Shown here: positions 52,791-62,623 of the stretch, one piece after another
Position numbering within the stretch: the first letter of the stretch is position 1
Layout: the number at the start of each line of letters is the position of its first letter
Assembly (NCBI RefSeq): GCF_017745675.1
Contig: NZ_JAFLJM010000001.1
Coordinates: forward strand, 124,001-188,000
Length of the DNA stretch: 64,000 nucleotides
Direction: 5' to 3'
Source of the DNA: Alkalihalobacillus sp. BA299
GTDB lineage: Bacteria; Bacillota; Bacilli; Bacillales; Bacillaceae_F
Program-made: the position numbers and the translations under genes
The notes under the pieces: generated by a model
Seen by the model: only the letters and a program-made list of their open reading frames with translations
Databases searched by the model: none
What the model was told of the DNA's origin: nothing

Positions 52791-54272
52791 ATGGAGCTTA
52801 ATAAACTTATTAACGGAACCGAGGATCGTTCATTTACTATTGAGGAAGCTACAATTGTTGAATTACAGGAAGCGTTGGAAAAAGGAAAACTGACTTCCGA
52901 AGAGTTAGTAACATACTATCTTAAAAGGATTGAGATGTATGATAAAAAAGGGCCTGCTCTTAAATCTATTATTTATATTAATGATCAAGCATTGGAAACA
53001 GCTCGTTCATTAGATGAAGAAAGAAAAAGAAAAGGAAAAAGGGGTTTATTGCACGGGATACCAATCATCTTAAAAGATAATTATGATACGTTTGATATGC
53101 CAACATCGGCTGGTTCTAAAGTTCTAAAGGATTCCATTCCATTAGAGGACTCTTTTATAGTTAAGCAATTGCGGGAAGCGGGGGCTATTATTATAGCTAA
53201 ATCTAATTTACATGAATTTGCTTTCGGACTGTCAACAAACAGTTCACTTGGAGGTCAAACATTAAACCCATATGATCTGAGAAAGCATGCAGGTGGTTCT
53301 AGTGGAGGAACAGGTGCTGCTATCGCAGCGAATTTCGCAGCTGTTGGGATGGGGACAGATACAGGTTGTTCCATTCGCTACCCTGCCTCTCAAAATAACT
53401 TAGTAGGTTTACGTGCAACATATGGATTAACGAGTCGTTCTGGAATTGTTCCTATTTCAACTACACAAGATGTGGGAGGACCTATTGGCAGAACGGTTTC
53501 AGATGTCGCAGCTATAATGGATGTGATTTCTGGAAAACTAGATTCTCGTGATCCTATTACGGAATTTGGTGTTGGTGAAAAACCTAAAAGCTTTCTTGCC
53601 CACTTAAAAGAAGATGCATTACAAGGGACAAAAATTGGTGTGTTCAGAGACTACTTTGGGCAAGGTGAAGAAGCCGCGGGTACTAATTCACTGCTAGAAT
53701 CGGTCATCGAAATGATGGAAACACTAGGTGCTGAAATGATTGATATCACAATACCAGAGATATTTGATTTCGACGCATCTGTTTATCCTTGGGAATTTGA
53801 ATCCGCATTAAATGACTATTTTCATTCATTGGGAGAAAATCGTCCTGTCGCTACATTAAAAGAGTTAATTGAAAAAGCACAGCATATTGAGGGAATAGAT
53901 GGACAATTAAAAGAAGCGGTCGGTAAATCATTAGAGGATCTTGAATATAAATCTGCATTAGAAAATAGAGGGAAATTGCGTAAGGGAATATTAGAACAAA
54001 TGAAGGTACATGGTCTTGATGCTATTTTTTATCCAACTTTTAAAACGTCTACCTCGTTGGTTGATGAACAACGTTGGGAAGACAACAATGGTTTCTTGAG
54101 TGCAAACTCAGGATTACCAGCAATTAGTTTTCCAATTGGGTTTACAGATGATGGATTTCCGGTTGGAGCAGAATTTTTAGCAGGAGCTTTTGAAGAAGCG
54201 AAATTAATTGAACTTGCTTATTCTTACGAAAATGTAACTAAACATAGGACACCTCCATCCCTAACTCCTTAA
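52791..54272 (+). CDS. Amidase (amidase signature family)
   Basis: This 493-residue serine hydrolase shows the Ser-cisSer-Lys set: Lys in IILKDNYDT, GGSSGGTGAAIAANFA and the catalytic Ser in TDTGCSIRYPAS (Cys replaces the usual Gly before it). ATG 52791 follows GAAGGGTGG. It hydrolyses an amide of unknown identity; the neighbourhood suggests an amine-derived amide. Confidence 0.9.
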   Translation: MELNKLINGTEDRSFTIEEATIVELQEALEKGKLTSEELVTYYLKRIEMYDKKGPALKSIIYINDQALETARSLDEERKRKGKRGLLHGIPIILKDNYDTFDMPTSAGSKVLKDSIPLEDSFIVKQLREAGAIIIAKSNLHEFAFGLSTNSSLGGQTLNPYDLRKHAGGSSGGTGAAIAANFAAVGMGTDTGCSIRYPASQNNLVGLRATYGLTSRSGIVPISTTQDVGGPIGRTVSDVAAIMDVISGKLDSRDPITEFGVGEKPKSFLAHLKEDALQGTKIGVFRDYFGQGEEAAGTNSLLESVIEMMETLGAEMIDITIPEIFDFDASVYPWEFESALNDYFHSLGENRPVATLKELIEKAQHIEGIDGQLKEAVGKSLEDLEYKSALENRGKLRKGILEQMKVHGLDAIFYPTFKTSTSLVDEQRWEDNNGFLSANSGLPAISFPIGFTDDGFPVGAEFLAGAFEEAKLIELAYSYENVTKHRTPPSLTP

Positions 54273-54321
54273 TGTTACTAATTATTGTAGTATTTTGTTA
54301 ACATAGTAGAAGACATAATAT

Positions 54322-54361
54322 AACAAAGGAAAGGAGCAATTAGGGCTTCCTTTCCTTTGTT
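54322..54361. terminator. Bidirectional terminator between amidase and membrane protein
   Basis: AACAAAGGAAAGGA pairs perfectly with TCCTTTCCTTTGTT. The hairpin reaches the stop codon of the minus-strand gene. Confidence 0.85.
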
Positions 54362-54938
54362 AATGTTGATGTCCATCCAAATGCTGTTCTATGTGTTCCA
54401 TATGAATATGATCTAAATCACCTGTCTCAAGTACTGCAGAAAACAAAATGATGAGCAAGGATAGAGTGGTTGTGATAATTTTCGGAAAAGGAATGCTATT
54501 GCTTGGTTGGGGGCTGTGTGAGCTCAATTCTTGATCAATAAGATGAAAGACCACTAGGACGGACATGATAAAAATAAGAACCATAAAAGTTACCATTAGA
54601 ATAAAATTTGTAGTTGGGAGCATATCACCGAGCATAGCTCCCATCATCCCTCCCATAATACCAGCACCAGCCCCTTCAATCATGGTTAAAAAACTTATTG
54701 GTAGTCCAATAGCCATGGCAATGAGGATCCCAAACGTGACACTAATTATAGTAGAGAAAGTCAAGTCTCTTATGATGACACCTAATATGACACCGACTGT
54801 CACACTAGACATCATACTAATTACCATTGCAGATATTAGTCCTTTCATATTTTCAAGGCTTTTACGATGACGATAAACTTTTCTAATACTTACAAGTGTA
54901 TATATGAAGACGATTGAAGTCATGATCCCAAAAAACAT
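54360..54938 (-). CDS. Membrane protein with glycine zipper and His-rich tail
   Basis: This 192-residue protein has about five helices, a Gly/Met-rich middle (GAGAGIMGGMMGAMLGDMLP) and a C-terminal HIHMEHIEQHLDGHQH tail that could bind metal. ATG follows TAGGAGGG. It lies beside a copper amine oxidase gene, so copper handling is conceivable, but I recognise no family and a terminator separates the two. Confidence 0.65.
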   Translation of the reverse strand: MFFGIMTSIVFIYTLVSIRKVYRHRKSLENMKGLISAMVISMMSSVTVGVILGVIIRDLTFSTIISVTFGILIAMAIGLPISFLTMIEGAGAGIMGGMMGAMLGDMLPTTNFILMVTFMVLIFIMSVLVVFHLIDQELSSHSPQPSNSIPFPKIITTTLSLLIILFSAVLETGDLDHIHMEHIEQHLDGHQH

Positions 54939-54972
54939 AGATAAGCCCTCCTAATCCTATAGAGAATAATCA

Positions 54973-55004
54973 AAATGCCTGCCCATCATTAGGACAGGCA
55001 TTTC
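54973..55004 (-). terminator. Terminator of the copper amine oxidase gene
   Basis: AAATGCCTG pairs with CAGGCATTT around 13 bases; the minus-strand exit is TTGATTATT. Confidence 0.75.
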
Positions 55005-55024
55005 GTTTGTCATTTAACCTTCGT

Positions 55025-56965
55025 TTACGATGAACATGAGGTATGACAACTTGAACCGTGTTTTGGTACAGAAGGGGGGACATCTAAAGCTGGATTACGG
55101 TCAAAAAATCCTACAGGCTTTAACATGAAGCCCATATATGCAGTCGGCATGACAGGCCAATCTTCAGGACGGGTAATATGATGGTGGCCCATCGTATACC
55201 AAACAACGATATCCGTGTTATCAATCGAGCGATTAGCTTTCGTATAAGCAGGTAATCCATCGCCGCCAGGATGTTGGTTAGGGTATCTTCCAGAAGCATA
55301 TTTTTCTTCAGGATCATACGGTGTACAGACAAAATGATTTTTGAGAAAACCTGCACGTTTCAGTAAGCTAGAGTCTTCATGGGCAAAAGGTAGGCAATTT
55401 TCTCCTGTAAATAATTTATAGCCGACTGGCTCATTGACGAAATTATTACTTGATTCATTGACAATCTTCCAATACCGAGCAGTTTCAATGTTCAAATTTC
55501 TTATGGAGTCTTGTTCCGTTTTAAATTTAGTAGATACTGGATAAAATGCATTGTTAAACGGATTATCAGGACCAGGTGGCGCGCCTTCTGTATTGACCTC
55601 GTGTACTGAGTTATTTACACCATCCACCATCATATCGAGACGAACATTAAAGAAATGTTGATGGTGAGGTGCATATAATTGTGGAGCGATGAGATTACCA
55701 TATTTTGATTTTTCTCCTGGATACATCGCACCTGTATGTAAAATACCAGTCAGCTTCACTTCATACTCGATAGAACCATCTTGGTAAAAGTACCAGAAAA
55801 ATCCATACTCATAGTTTCCAACGGTTGAAATGCTAGAAAGAACTAATCTTCTTGAGCGCCGCACTTCGACTTTGTCTGTACGCCAGTCAGTATGTTTCCA
55901 GCCAATTCCATAATCTTCTTCATGCAAACAAATCGCATTTGGAATCGTTACAACATTTCCGCTACTATCTACTAAATTGGCATCAAAATATTTTATTTCA
56001 CCAAGGCAGTCGCAACCTAAAGTTAATGGATTGGCAACCATTCCGATCCCATACTCTCCTGCGTCAAAGGCATTATTGCGATTGTAAGGTTCATTCGGGT
56101 CCCCATAAGGAACGACCATCTCTGAAAGGGAAGCACGGTATAGTATTGGACGGTCCTCGCCTTTATCATGGTATGTAACAGTATGAAGAACAAGTCCTTC
56201 CCGTGAAGTAAAACCAAAGCGGATTTTCCATTTCTGCCACTCAATTTGGTGTCCTTTGACTACAAAACTTGGGCCCTCTGGCTGAATAATATCTAGAGGT
56301 TTAATATCCGTTCGTAATTCCCCCACTAAATCTGGAGTGTAATTCCCGTCTAAAGGCGGAAGAGGTACAATTCCATTGTCAATTATTTTCATAACTTCCA
56401 TTTTGCCTAAATCCACAAGAGCATATAAGCCTGAGATTGGTCGTGCATATCCATTATCATCGGCAAATGATCTTAACCAACAAATGGCACGAGCGAGTCT
56501 CAAGCCATTTTCTTCTTCTATACCGAAATTCCCTGCAGACCAAGGATCGACCATAACTAAGTCAAAATCTTTTATTCCACGTTTTAGTAGAGCTGATTGA
56601 AATTCGGGGTTTCCTTTTATCGTTTGTTCACATTCTAAAAATTCATCAAGCATAATTGACGGTTGCACATCAGGAATGCATGTCCATGAACTGATCGTTT
56701 TTTCATTTAACGAAACGACAGCCTCATATGTTTTGCCCACAGAACAATCTAATAGAATACAAAACGCTTCACGGTTAATTAAATCACCTTCCTTAAATTT
56801 CAAAACTACTTCTTTTGGAGGTTCTAGTAAAGTAACGGATACATAGCGAAAAACAGAAGTTGTTTTTTCTTTCTTTAATATATCAATAGCTAGAGATAAT
56901 TCTTCTGAAGTTAATGGTTCAAGCGGGTGATTAACAATTACACTTTCTTTAACATCTTTTGACAT
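55025..56965 (-). CDS. Copper-containing primary amine oxidase (TPQ type)
   Basis: This 646-residue enzyme is full length. Tyr385 in TVGNYEYG is the precursor of topaquinone, Asp301 (AFDAGEYG) the likely base, and His435, His437 (APHHQHFF) and His596 (GHHHITRPEDW) the copper ligands. It oxidises primary amines to aldehydes with H2O2 release. No signal peptide is seen, so it is probably cytosolic. ATG 56965 follows AGGAGG. The tail CHTSCSS is an extra. The substrate could be tyramine, phenethylamine, histamine or a diamine. Confidence 0.93.
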   Translation of the reverse strand: MSKDVKESVIVNHPLEPLTSEELSLAIDILKKEKTTSVFRYVSVTLLEPPKEVVLKFKEGDLINREAFCILLDCSVGKTYEAVVSLNEKTISSWTCIPDVQPSIMLDEFLECEQTIKGNPEFQSALLKRGIKDFDLVMVDPWSAGNFGIEEENGLRLARAICWLRSFADDNGYARPISGLYALVDLGKMEVMKIIDNGIVPLPPLDGNYTPDLVGELRTDIKPLDIIQPEGPSFVVKGHQIEWQKWKIRFGFTSREGLVLHTVTYHDKGEDRPILYRASLSEMVVPYGDPNEPYNRNNAFDAGEYGIGMVANPLTLGCDCLGEIKYFDANLVDSSGNVVTIPNAICLHEEDYGIGWKHTDWRTDKVEVRRSRRLVLSSISTVGNYEYGFFWYFYQDGSIEYEVKLTGILHTGAMYPGEKSKYGNLIAPQLYAPHHQHFFNVRLDMMVDGVNNSVHEVNTEGAPPGPDNPFNNAFYPVSTKFKTEQDSIRNLNIETARYWKIVNESSNNFVNEPVGYKLFTGENCLPFAHEDSSLLKRAGFLKNHFVCTPYDPEEKYASGRYPNQHPGGDGLPAYTKANRSIDNTDIVVWYTMGHHHITRPEDWPVMPTAYMGFMLKPVGFFDRNPALDVPPSVPKHGSSCHTSCSS

Positions 56966-57082
56966 TTCAAAACCTCCTATGTTTGATAGTTTAAGAATAT
57001 AAGATTGAGTTTGCTCAGTATTGTAAAAATTGGAACTTTGTTATCATTTCTGACAATGAATTTAAATTAATCTTTTGAAAAT

Positions 57083-57163
57083 GGTATTAACACTTCGTTA
57101 AAAGAGCAAGGCTATACATTTCTAACAGTTAAAGAGCTATTAGAATACGCAAATCAAGAATGA
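57083..57163 (+). pseudogene. C-terminal remnant of a polysaccharide deacetylase gene
   Basis: The frame reads SLKEQGYTFLTVKELLEYANQE and a stop, matching the usual end of NodB-type polysaccharide deacetylases (LK-QGYTFVTVSELL). Nothing else of the gene is left. Confidence 0.6.
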
Positions 57164-57213
57164 TGCTAGGATAACGTCATAGTAGGACGGAGTATTATCC
57201 TCAAATAACAAGT

Positions 57214-57251
57214 GGCTTCCTCAAGTAACGTTTAAGTTATTTGAGGAAGCC
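57214..57251. terminator. Long hairpin after the LtaS-type gene
   Basis: GGCTTCCTCAAGTAAC pairs over 15-16 bases with GTTATTTGAGGAAGCC (one G-T pair). It lies 58 bases beyond the minus-strand stop; the flank is only weakly T-rich. Confidence 0.65.
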
Positions 57252-57308
57252 AACAATTAATTAAAACTAGGTAAGGGATCGGTGCCTTTTAGGGAACAAT
57301 CATCTGAA

Positions 57309-59351
57309 TTAATCATCTCTATCTTCTTTATCAATTTTAAACATGTAATCATTTTCAAGGCCATCAGGTAGGATTTCAAATTCACCTAATTTTTTTTGAT
57401 CTTCTAATTTATTCATCCCTTCATCGTGTAGATTATAATTATATTGAGAACGGTCAACTGGAATAAAATTCTTAGGAGTATAGAAACGCAACAAATCTCC
57501 ATTCACAACCATATCTGAAAATGCTAGTTTTTGTACCGCTTTTTTCTGTAATCTTTTTGCTTCCTCTAATCGGTCTTCTTCTAGCAGAACCCCAGTCTTT
57601 GAATCATAAAATTTTCCCTCAGTAAAAGTGATCGTCGAACTCACGAAGTCGCCATTTCTAAATGGAATAAGATCATCATGCCGTTCAGACAAAAGGTCTG
57701 TTCCAAAATGCAAGTATTTTTTAGTATTGATGCCTAGTAAGTGAAGAAGTGTAGGAAGAAGATCAACTTGACCCGAGTATTCATCATTAACTCCACCTTC
57801 CATTCCAGGCACACGGATGAATAAAGGAGTCCGCTGTAAGCCAGCACTTTCAAAAGGTGTAACCTCTTTTCCAATCACTTCTTTCATTGCTTTATTATGA
57901 GTTTTTGAAATTCCATAATGGTCACCGTACATAATAATAATTGATTGATCATATAATCCAGATTGCTTTAGATAAGAAAAGAATTGTTCTAGCGCTTCAT
58001 CCGCATAGCGGGCTGTCTGAAAGTAATGATCTACTGTTTTATTGCCTGTTGAATGAGGTGCAATTGAAGCCTCATCTTCATCAATTGTAAATGGATAATG
58101 ATGAGTAACCGTAATAAAATTGGCATAAAACGGCTGAGGCAATGACTTTAAATAAGGCATAGATTGTTTAAAGAACGGTTTGTCCATTAAGCCATAATCG
58201 GCCAAATCTTCTAGTTTCATATCATAATAATTAGAATCGTAAAACTTGTCATAACCCAATGATTTATATATTTCATTACGGTTCCAAAAGCTGCCTGTAT
58301 TCCCATGAAATACAGCTGAAGTATATCCTTTTTGGCCTAAAATTGCAGGGGCAGCCTGATATGTGTTTAAACCCTTTGTTGTAAATGCGGACCCTTGAGG
58401 TAATCCATAAAGAGAGTTTGTTATTAAAAATTCAGCATCAGCTGTTTTCCCTTGTGCTGTTTGATGAAAGAAATTGTTAAAGTAAAGCGTATTTTCTTCA
58501 CTCGTTAAAGAATTTAAAAACGGTGTTACTTCTTCACCGTGCAGTTCGTAATCAATAAGGAAATTTTGAATGGATTCCATGTGTACATAAATGACATTCA
58601 ACCCTTTTCCCGCACCAAAGTATTTTGGATTTGGTTCAGCGTAATTTGATCTTGTAAAATTGAGAACCTCTGTAATATCATTGCTGTCTGCAAAAACCCT
58701 TTGTGTAGATGCTCTTGTACTTTGAACAGCATCATAAATCGTATAATTGTACATACCTAAATATTTTACAATGTAATTACGGTCAAATCCCTTTGTTAAT
58801 AATTCAGGATGTTCTGATTCTGCGATTGCCAGGTTTATGCCTGAGATAATTAAAGCAGTTAAGAACAGGGCTTTAACTTTTTGTGGAGAGATTTCCTTCA
58901 TTTCAATTCTTTTAAAATTAAACGTTAGAATGACTAGAAGGATAATAACATCAACAAAAAATAAAACATCCCAAGGCTTTAAAAGAGTCGTAATACTGCT
59001 ATTCACATCTCCAAAGTTTTGGGTCTGTGCTAAATTCGGCAAAGTTATAAAATCATTAAAAAAACGATAATATAATACATTGGCATATAAAAGAGAAGTC
59101 ATTAGAAAACCAATGATGATAAGTGAGATATATTTTTTATGACCAGTAAATAATAAAGAAAGGCCTAATAATAATAAACACGAACCAAGTGGATTTAAAA
59201 ATAATAAAACTTGTTGAGATGTATTTTCGGCCCCTAAATTAAATTGTGTTAATTGAATAAAATAGGTCTTCAACCATAGAAGACCAACAGAACTGAAGAA
59301 ATAAAATGCATGTTTATTAGTTATATTTTGGCTTCTTTGAAGTGTTTTCAT
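57309..59351 (-). CDS. LtaS family lipoteichoic acid synthase-like sulfatase-fold protein
   Basis: This 680-residue protein has five N-terminal helices (residues about 15-175) and an extracellular alkaline-phosphatase-like domain. HQTAQGKTADAEFL holds the catalytic Thr, MES near residue 259 and YGDHYG with HFG later are metal-binding segments, and WNRNEIYKSLGYDKFYD is a family feature. It transfers glycerol phosphate from phosphatidylglycerol. ATG 59351 follows AAGGAAGGAT. Bacilli often hold several paralogues (LtaS, YfnI, YqgS, YvgJ); which one this is stays open. Confidence 0.9.
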   Translation of the reverse strand: MKTLQRSQNITNKHAFYFFSSVGLLWLKTYFIQLTQFNLGAENTSQQVLLFLNPLGSCLLLLGLSLLFTGHKKYISLIIIGFLMTSLLYANVLYYRFFNDFITLPNLAQTQNFGDVNSSITTLLKPWDVLFFVDVIILLVILTFNFKRIEMKEISPQKVKALFLTALIISGINLAIAESEHPELLTKGFDRNYIVKYLGMYNYTIYDAVQSTRASTQRVFADSNDITEVLNFTRSNYAEPNPKYFGAGKGLNVIYVHMESIQNFLIDYELHGEEVTPFLNSLTSEENTLYFNNFFHQTAQGKTADAEFLITNSLYGLPQGSAFTTKGLNTYQAAPAILGQKGYTSAVFHGNTGSFWNRNEIYKSLGYDKFYDSNYYDMKLEDLADYGLMDKPFFKQSMPYLKSLPQPFYANFITVTHHYPFTIDEDEASIAPHSTGNKTVDHYFQTARYADEALEQFFSYLKQSGLYDQSIIIMYGDHYGISKTHNKAMKEVIGKEVTPFESAGLQRTPLFIRVPGMEGGVNDEYSGQVDLLPTLLHLLGINTKKYLHFGTDLLSERHDDLIPFRNGDFVSSTITFTEGKFYDSKTGVLLEEDRLEEAKRLQKKAVQKLAFSDMVVNGDLLRFYTPKNFIPVDRSQYNYNLHDEGMNKLEDQKKLGEFEILPDGLENDYMFKIDKEDRDD

Positions 59352-59691
59352 TTTTATCCTTCCTTTTGATTAATTGCTAGAAGTTTCTTCTTCGTTTTAA
59401 TAGAGTTCGAGAGTTTGACCATAATAAGAAGCTATTGTTATCCAAGTTGCATAAACAATAAAGTGAGTTTATCATGAACAGTCCTTAAAAGGAACAATAT
59501 TGAACACTAAATCTATTATATGCCAACCTAGTATCCTCTAGAATATCAATCCATAAAATTTCGTAAAAGTTGTTTCATTTTTTCTCCTTATAAATTCTCG
59601 AAGTCATCTATAGAAAGTGTTGTTGATATAAATACTAATCGTATATGATAAAAGAAATAATAAAATTGGATAATATTGTGGAGTGAAGAAA
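59352..59691. other. Intergenic region upstream of the LtaS-like gene
   Basis: About 340 A/T-rich bases contain the presumed minus-strand promoter. A TTGATA/TATGAT pair with a short 15-base spacer near 59633-59650 could drive the GntR remnant. No gene. Confidence 0.4.
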
Positions 59692-59955
59692 GTGATTAGG
59701 GATACATTTCCATATATAGATAGTGAAGGTCGTTTCGGTGAATCATTACCAGAACAAATCGCCAAACATATATTAAAAAAAATAATGAAGGGTGATCTAG
59801 TACCTGGGGATAAAATAGTTGAAGAATATATCGCCTCAGAGCTTAATACCAGTCGAGCCCCGGTACGGGAGGCTTTGTATTTATTACAAGTAGATCAAAT
59901 CGTGGAAAGAATACCGAGAAAGGGGACCATTGTTAAGTCTTTCACTAACTATTAG
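59692..59955 (+). pseudogene. Truncated GntR (FadR-type) regulator, DNA-binding half only
   Basis: The frame reads a GntR winged helix (LPEQIAKHILKKIMKGDLVPGD, LNTSRAPVREALYLLQ, RKGTIVKSF) and stops at SFTNY. The FCD effector-binding domain of about 140 residues is missing. GTG start with GGAGTGAAG upstream. It might still bind DNA, but it is most likely a remnant. Confidence 0.75.
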
Positions 59956-59973
59956 GACGTGATAGTTTATTCT

Positions 59974-60114
59974 CTAATTGCTGGTAGGTTTTGCTTCATA
60001 AGGAATGTAAGTGATTTTTTTAGCTACTAATTTCAACATGCCAAACACTTCTTGTTGCTGTGCACCTTCAATACGACCAAGCTGCCCTTTGATTGTGATA
60101 ATATCTAGCTTCAT
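59974..60114 (-). pseudogene. Unidentified coding remnant on the minus strand
   Basis: The minus strand reads MKLDIITIKGQLGRIEGAQ and on to IPYEAKPTSN, with in-frame coding-like text (LDYTECRDIKD) before the ATG. It looks like the end of a lost gene. I do not recognise the family. Confidence 0.35.
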
Positions 60115-60246
60115 GTCTTTAATGTCACGACATTCGGTGTAGTCTAAGGGTGGTCAGTATTTCCCTATTTTTTACAGATGCTTTCTCCTCGTTTATGCTA
60201 AAATAATGAAGTCTAATCATCAATTAAGAAATAGAGGAGTATGTAA

Positions 60247-62052
60247 ATGAGTGTAAGTCGTAATGAACCATGTCCATGTGGTAGTGGAAAAAAATATAAA
60301 AAATGCTGTATGCAAAAACAAAATGTCATTCAAATGCATGAAGTGATAGAAGAACGCTTTAGGCAACAAAAACATAACTTAGTGAAAAAACTAGAGGCAT
60401 TTGTTGATAATAACATACCTTATCAACAACGGGTTCGGTTGGAAGCAGAGTTTAATCAACGAAGTAACTATCAAATCGACCCGAATGTTAAGCATTCAGT
60501 CTTTCGTTTCTGGTTGTATTTCTTTTATATATGTGAAAATGGACTTCGGACGATCGAATGGTTTTACAATGAAAGTCAATCTGCTGATCTCCAAATGATC
60601 AAAACTTGGGTAGAATTAGAGCCGAAATTAGTACAAGCCGTGGAGTGGAAAGAAGACGTTGTCATTTTTGAAGATATGTTAACGAAGGAACGCTATCAGG
60701 TTTCTGCACATTCTGAAAACATTTCAACGCCGATTCCCTGGTATGGTACATTAGGTTTACTTGAATTATTTAATGATACATATTATTTCAATGGCGTTAA
60801 AATATTTGTTGGCCCAACGCAACTAAGTCAAGTAGCAACTAAAATAAAAGACCTTTGCAAGCACACAAAGCTTTCGCATAAAAAAGTGATGATGTCTTAT
60901 TATCCTGAGCTATTAGGTGAATTGCTATCAGCTCCTAACATAACAGGTGAACGGCAAGAAAAAGAACTCACTCAATATAAGGCACATTATCAAATTGAAA
61001 ATAATGAAAAGGAAGTTATTTCGTATTTGTCGGAACAGTTCGAGGTGGATCATCACAAACCAAATGATCATCAATTCAGTTGGGTTGGGGAATGGCAAGT
61101 TTACGAGGATAGTGAATTAGTTCAGCCGATTCGTCTTGGTAAAGTCTATGGAATGATAACCTTAAAAAATCGAAAACTGACCTTTGAAAGTTTGTTACGA
61201 GATCGTGTGTCTGAATTTCAATCGTTACTTGAGAAAAATGTAGTCGTAAAGCTTATAAATGTGGAAGAAACCACGATGAAAATTCCATTTCATGCAGAAG
61301 TATTAAACATGGTCGTATCGATGGACAAGAGTGTACCACCCTACTTTTCAGTTTACGCACAAAATTGTGTGTTGACTGATGTCGATGCACCCATTCCAAT
61401 GTATGATCATCATTCGTTACGTTCCTTAATGGAAACAGGTCAGGAGCATGTAGCCAATGTTTGGTTAAAGCAATCAGAATATGATTTGTATAAAACTGTA
61501 TATCGCCAAATGGGTGAGGTAGACGTTACAGCTGATTTTAATACGGTTCGAAAACAACTCAATTTACCTTTATCCCCGTTTGTGGCTGGTGGCATAAGCA
61601 GGAGCTCATCGATTAAAAAAATAAACACCCTTGTTCAAGAAGAAGACATTCCGTTTTTAGAAGAGCTTGGCTTCACGCCAACTAGCGTAAATAGCTTTTT
61701 TGCAAAGGACTTTCTGAAGTTTTATAAGGAAAAAACGGTAGGTAAAAGTGATTCGACTGTTCGAAAATATCGGAGTAGTTTATATGATTTACGGTATCTA
61801 TTTGAACAATCGTCTGTAACAAGCTGGGAAGAGTGTAGTCCTACTTTTTGGGACGAATTAATATCGGTTCGTTACGTGCAAATATATGAAACAATGAGTA
61901 AAACCCAAGTAAAAGATTTATTTAGCACATTAAAAGCATTTGCTAAATGGTTAAATGAGCGTTACGAAACCGATCCAGGAAAAAATATCGTGACCGCTAT
62001 TCAAAGAAAAGAACCAGACGACCTGTTAGCAGTAGGAGCAAGTCATTCCTAA
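60247..62052 (+). CDS. SEC-C zinc-motif protein with recombinase-like C-terminal domain
   Basis: This 601-residue protein begins with a SEC-C motif (NEPCPCGSGKKYKKCCM), a long unassigned middle, and a C-terminal part (about residues 490-585: FFAKDFLKFYKEKTV, KSDSTVRKYRSSLYDLRYLFE, LKAFAKWLNERY) that reads like the SAM-like core-binding domain of tyrosine recombinases. No catalytic R..HxR..Y domain follows. ATG 60247 follows AGAGGAG with a 7-base gap. SEC-C domains bind zinc and proteins; the function here is unknown. Confidence 0.7.
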   Translation: MSVSRNEPCPCGSGKKYKKCCMQKQNVIQMHEVIEERFRQQKHNLVKKLEAFVDNNIPYQQRVRLEAEFNQRSNYQIDPNVKHSVFRFWLYFFYICENGLRTIEWFYNESQSADLQMIKTWVELEPKLVQAVEWKEDVVIFEDMLTKERYQVSAHSENISTPIPWYGTLGLLELFNDTYYFNGVKIFVGPTQLSQVATKIKDLCKHTKLSHKKVMMSYYPELLGELLSAPNITGERQEKELTQYKAHYQIENNEKEVISYLSEQFEVDHHKPNDHQFSWVGEWQVYEDSELVQPIRLGKVYGMITLKNRKLTFESLLRDRVSEFQSLLEKNVVVKLINVEETTMKIPFHAEVLNMVVSMDKSVPPYFSVYAQNCVLTDVDAPIPMYDHHSLRSLMETGQEHVANVWLKQSEYDLYKTVYRQMGEVDVTADFNTVRKQLNLPLSPFVAGGISRSSSIKKINTLVQEEDIPFLEELGFTPTSVNSFFAKDFLKFYKEKTVGKSDSTVRKYRSSLYDLRYLFEQSSVTSWEECSPTFWDELISVRYVQIYETMSKTQVKDLFSTLKAFAKWLNERYETDPGKNIVTAIQRKEPDDLLAVGASHS

Positions 62053-62286
62053 TGACAGGAACCAATGATATCAGAATCATTCCTCAAGTAGAGGGATGGC
62101 AAATCGTTATCTTAATCAGCCTACGGAACCCATGGAACAGAACGAAAGAGACGAAAGGCAGTTTAAATATGGAATAAGGATTATGCCACCGCAGTTGGTT
62201 GCTTAGGCGAATAAGGTGGTTTAAATACATTTAATCAAATATTTGTGAAATAATAATGGGTGTATGAATAGAAAGGAGAATGAACA
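62053..62286. other. Intergenic stretch
   Basis: Short frames only. AGAAAGGAGAATGAACA at its end is the ribosome binding site of the small gene that follows. Confidence 0.4.
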
Positions 62287-62448
62287 ATGGAAAAGAATGA
62301 TTTTATTGGAAAAATGAAAAGTAATGAAACGAATTCAAAACCTTTTACTAAGGTAAAACAGCCAGAAAATGTTGTTGATTCTAAAATAGAAAATAATCCG
62401 AATCAAACCGATTATATCAACATTTATTGGGACGAATGGCAAAATTAA
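62287..62448 (+). CDS. Small protein, 53 residues, unknown
   Basis: ATG 62287 follows GAAAGGAGAA with seven bases between. The protein is hydrophilic (MEKNDFIGKMKSNETNSKPF) and ends NQTDYINIYWDEWQN, an aromatic-acidic tail. No family recognised. Confidence 0.5.
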   Translation: MEKNDFIGKMKSNETNSKPFTKVKQPENVVDSKIENNPNQTDYINIYWDEWQN

Positions 62449-62623
62449 TATTAAGGATGTAGGGTCTGTTACGCAATTTGTTAAAATATTAACTTATTGG
62501 GGGACAGACCTCTTTTGCTGTGAAAACAAGGTTTGTCGGGAAACACTATGACAATAAAAAAGACCACCAATTTACTTTGGGACTCTGATATTTTAATATA
62601 GCAATTATTGATCATATTTCAAC

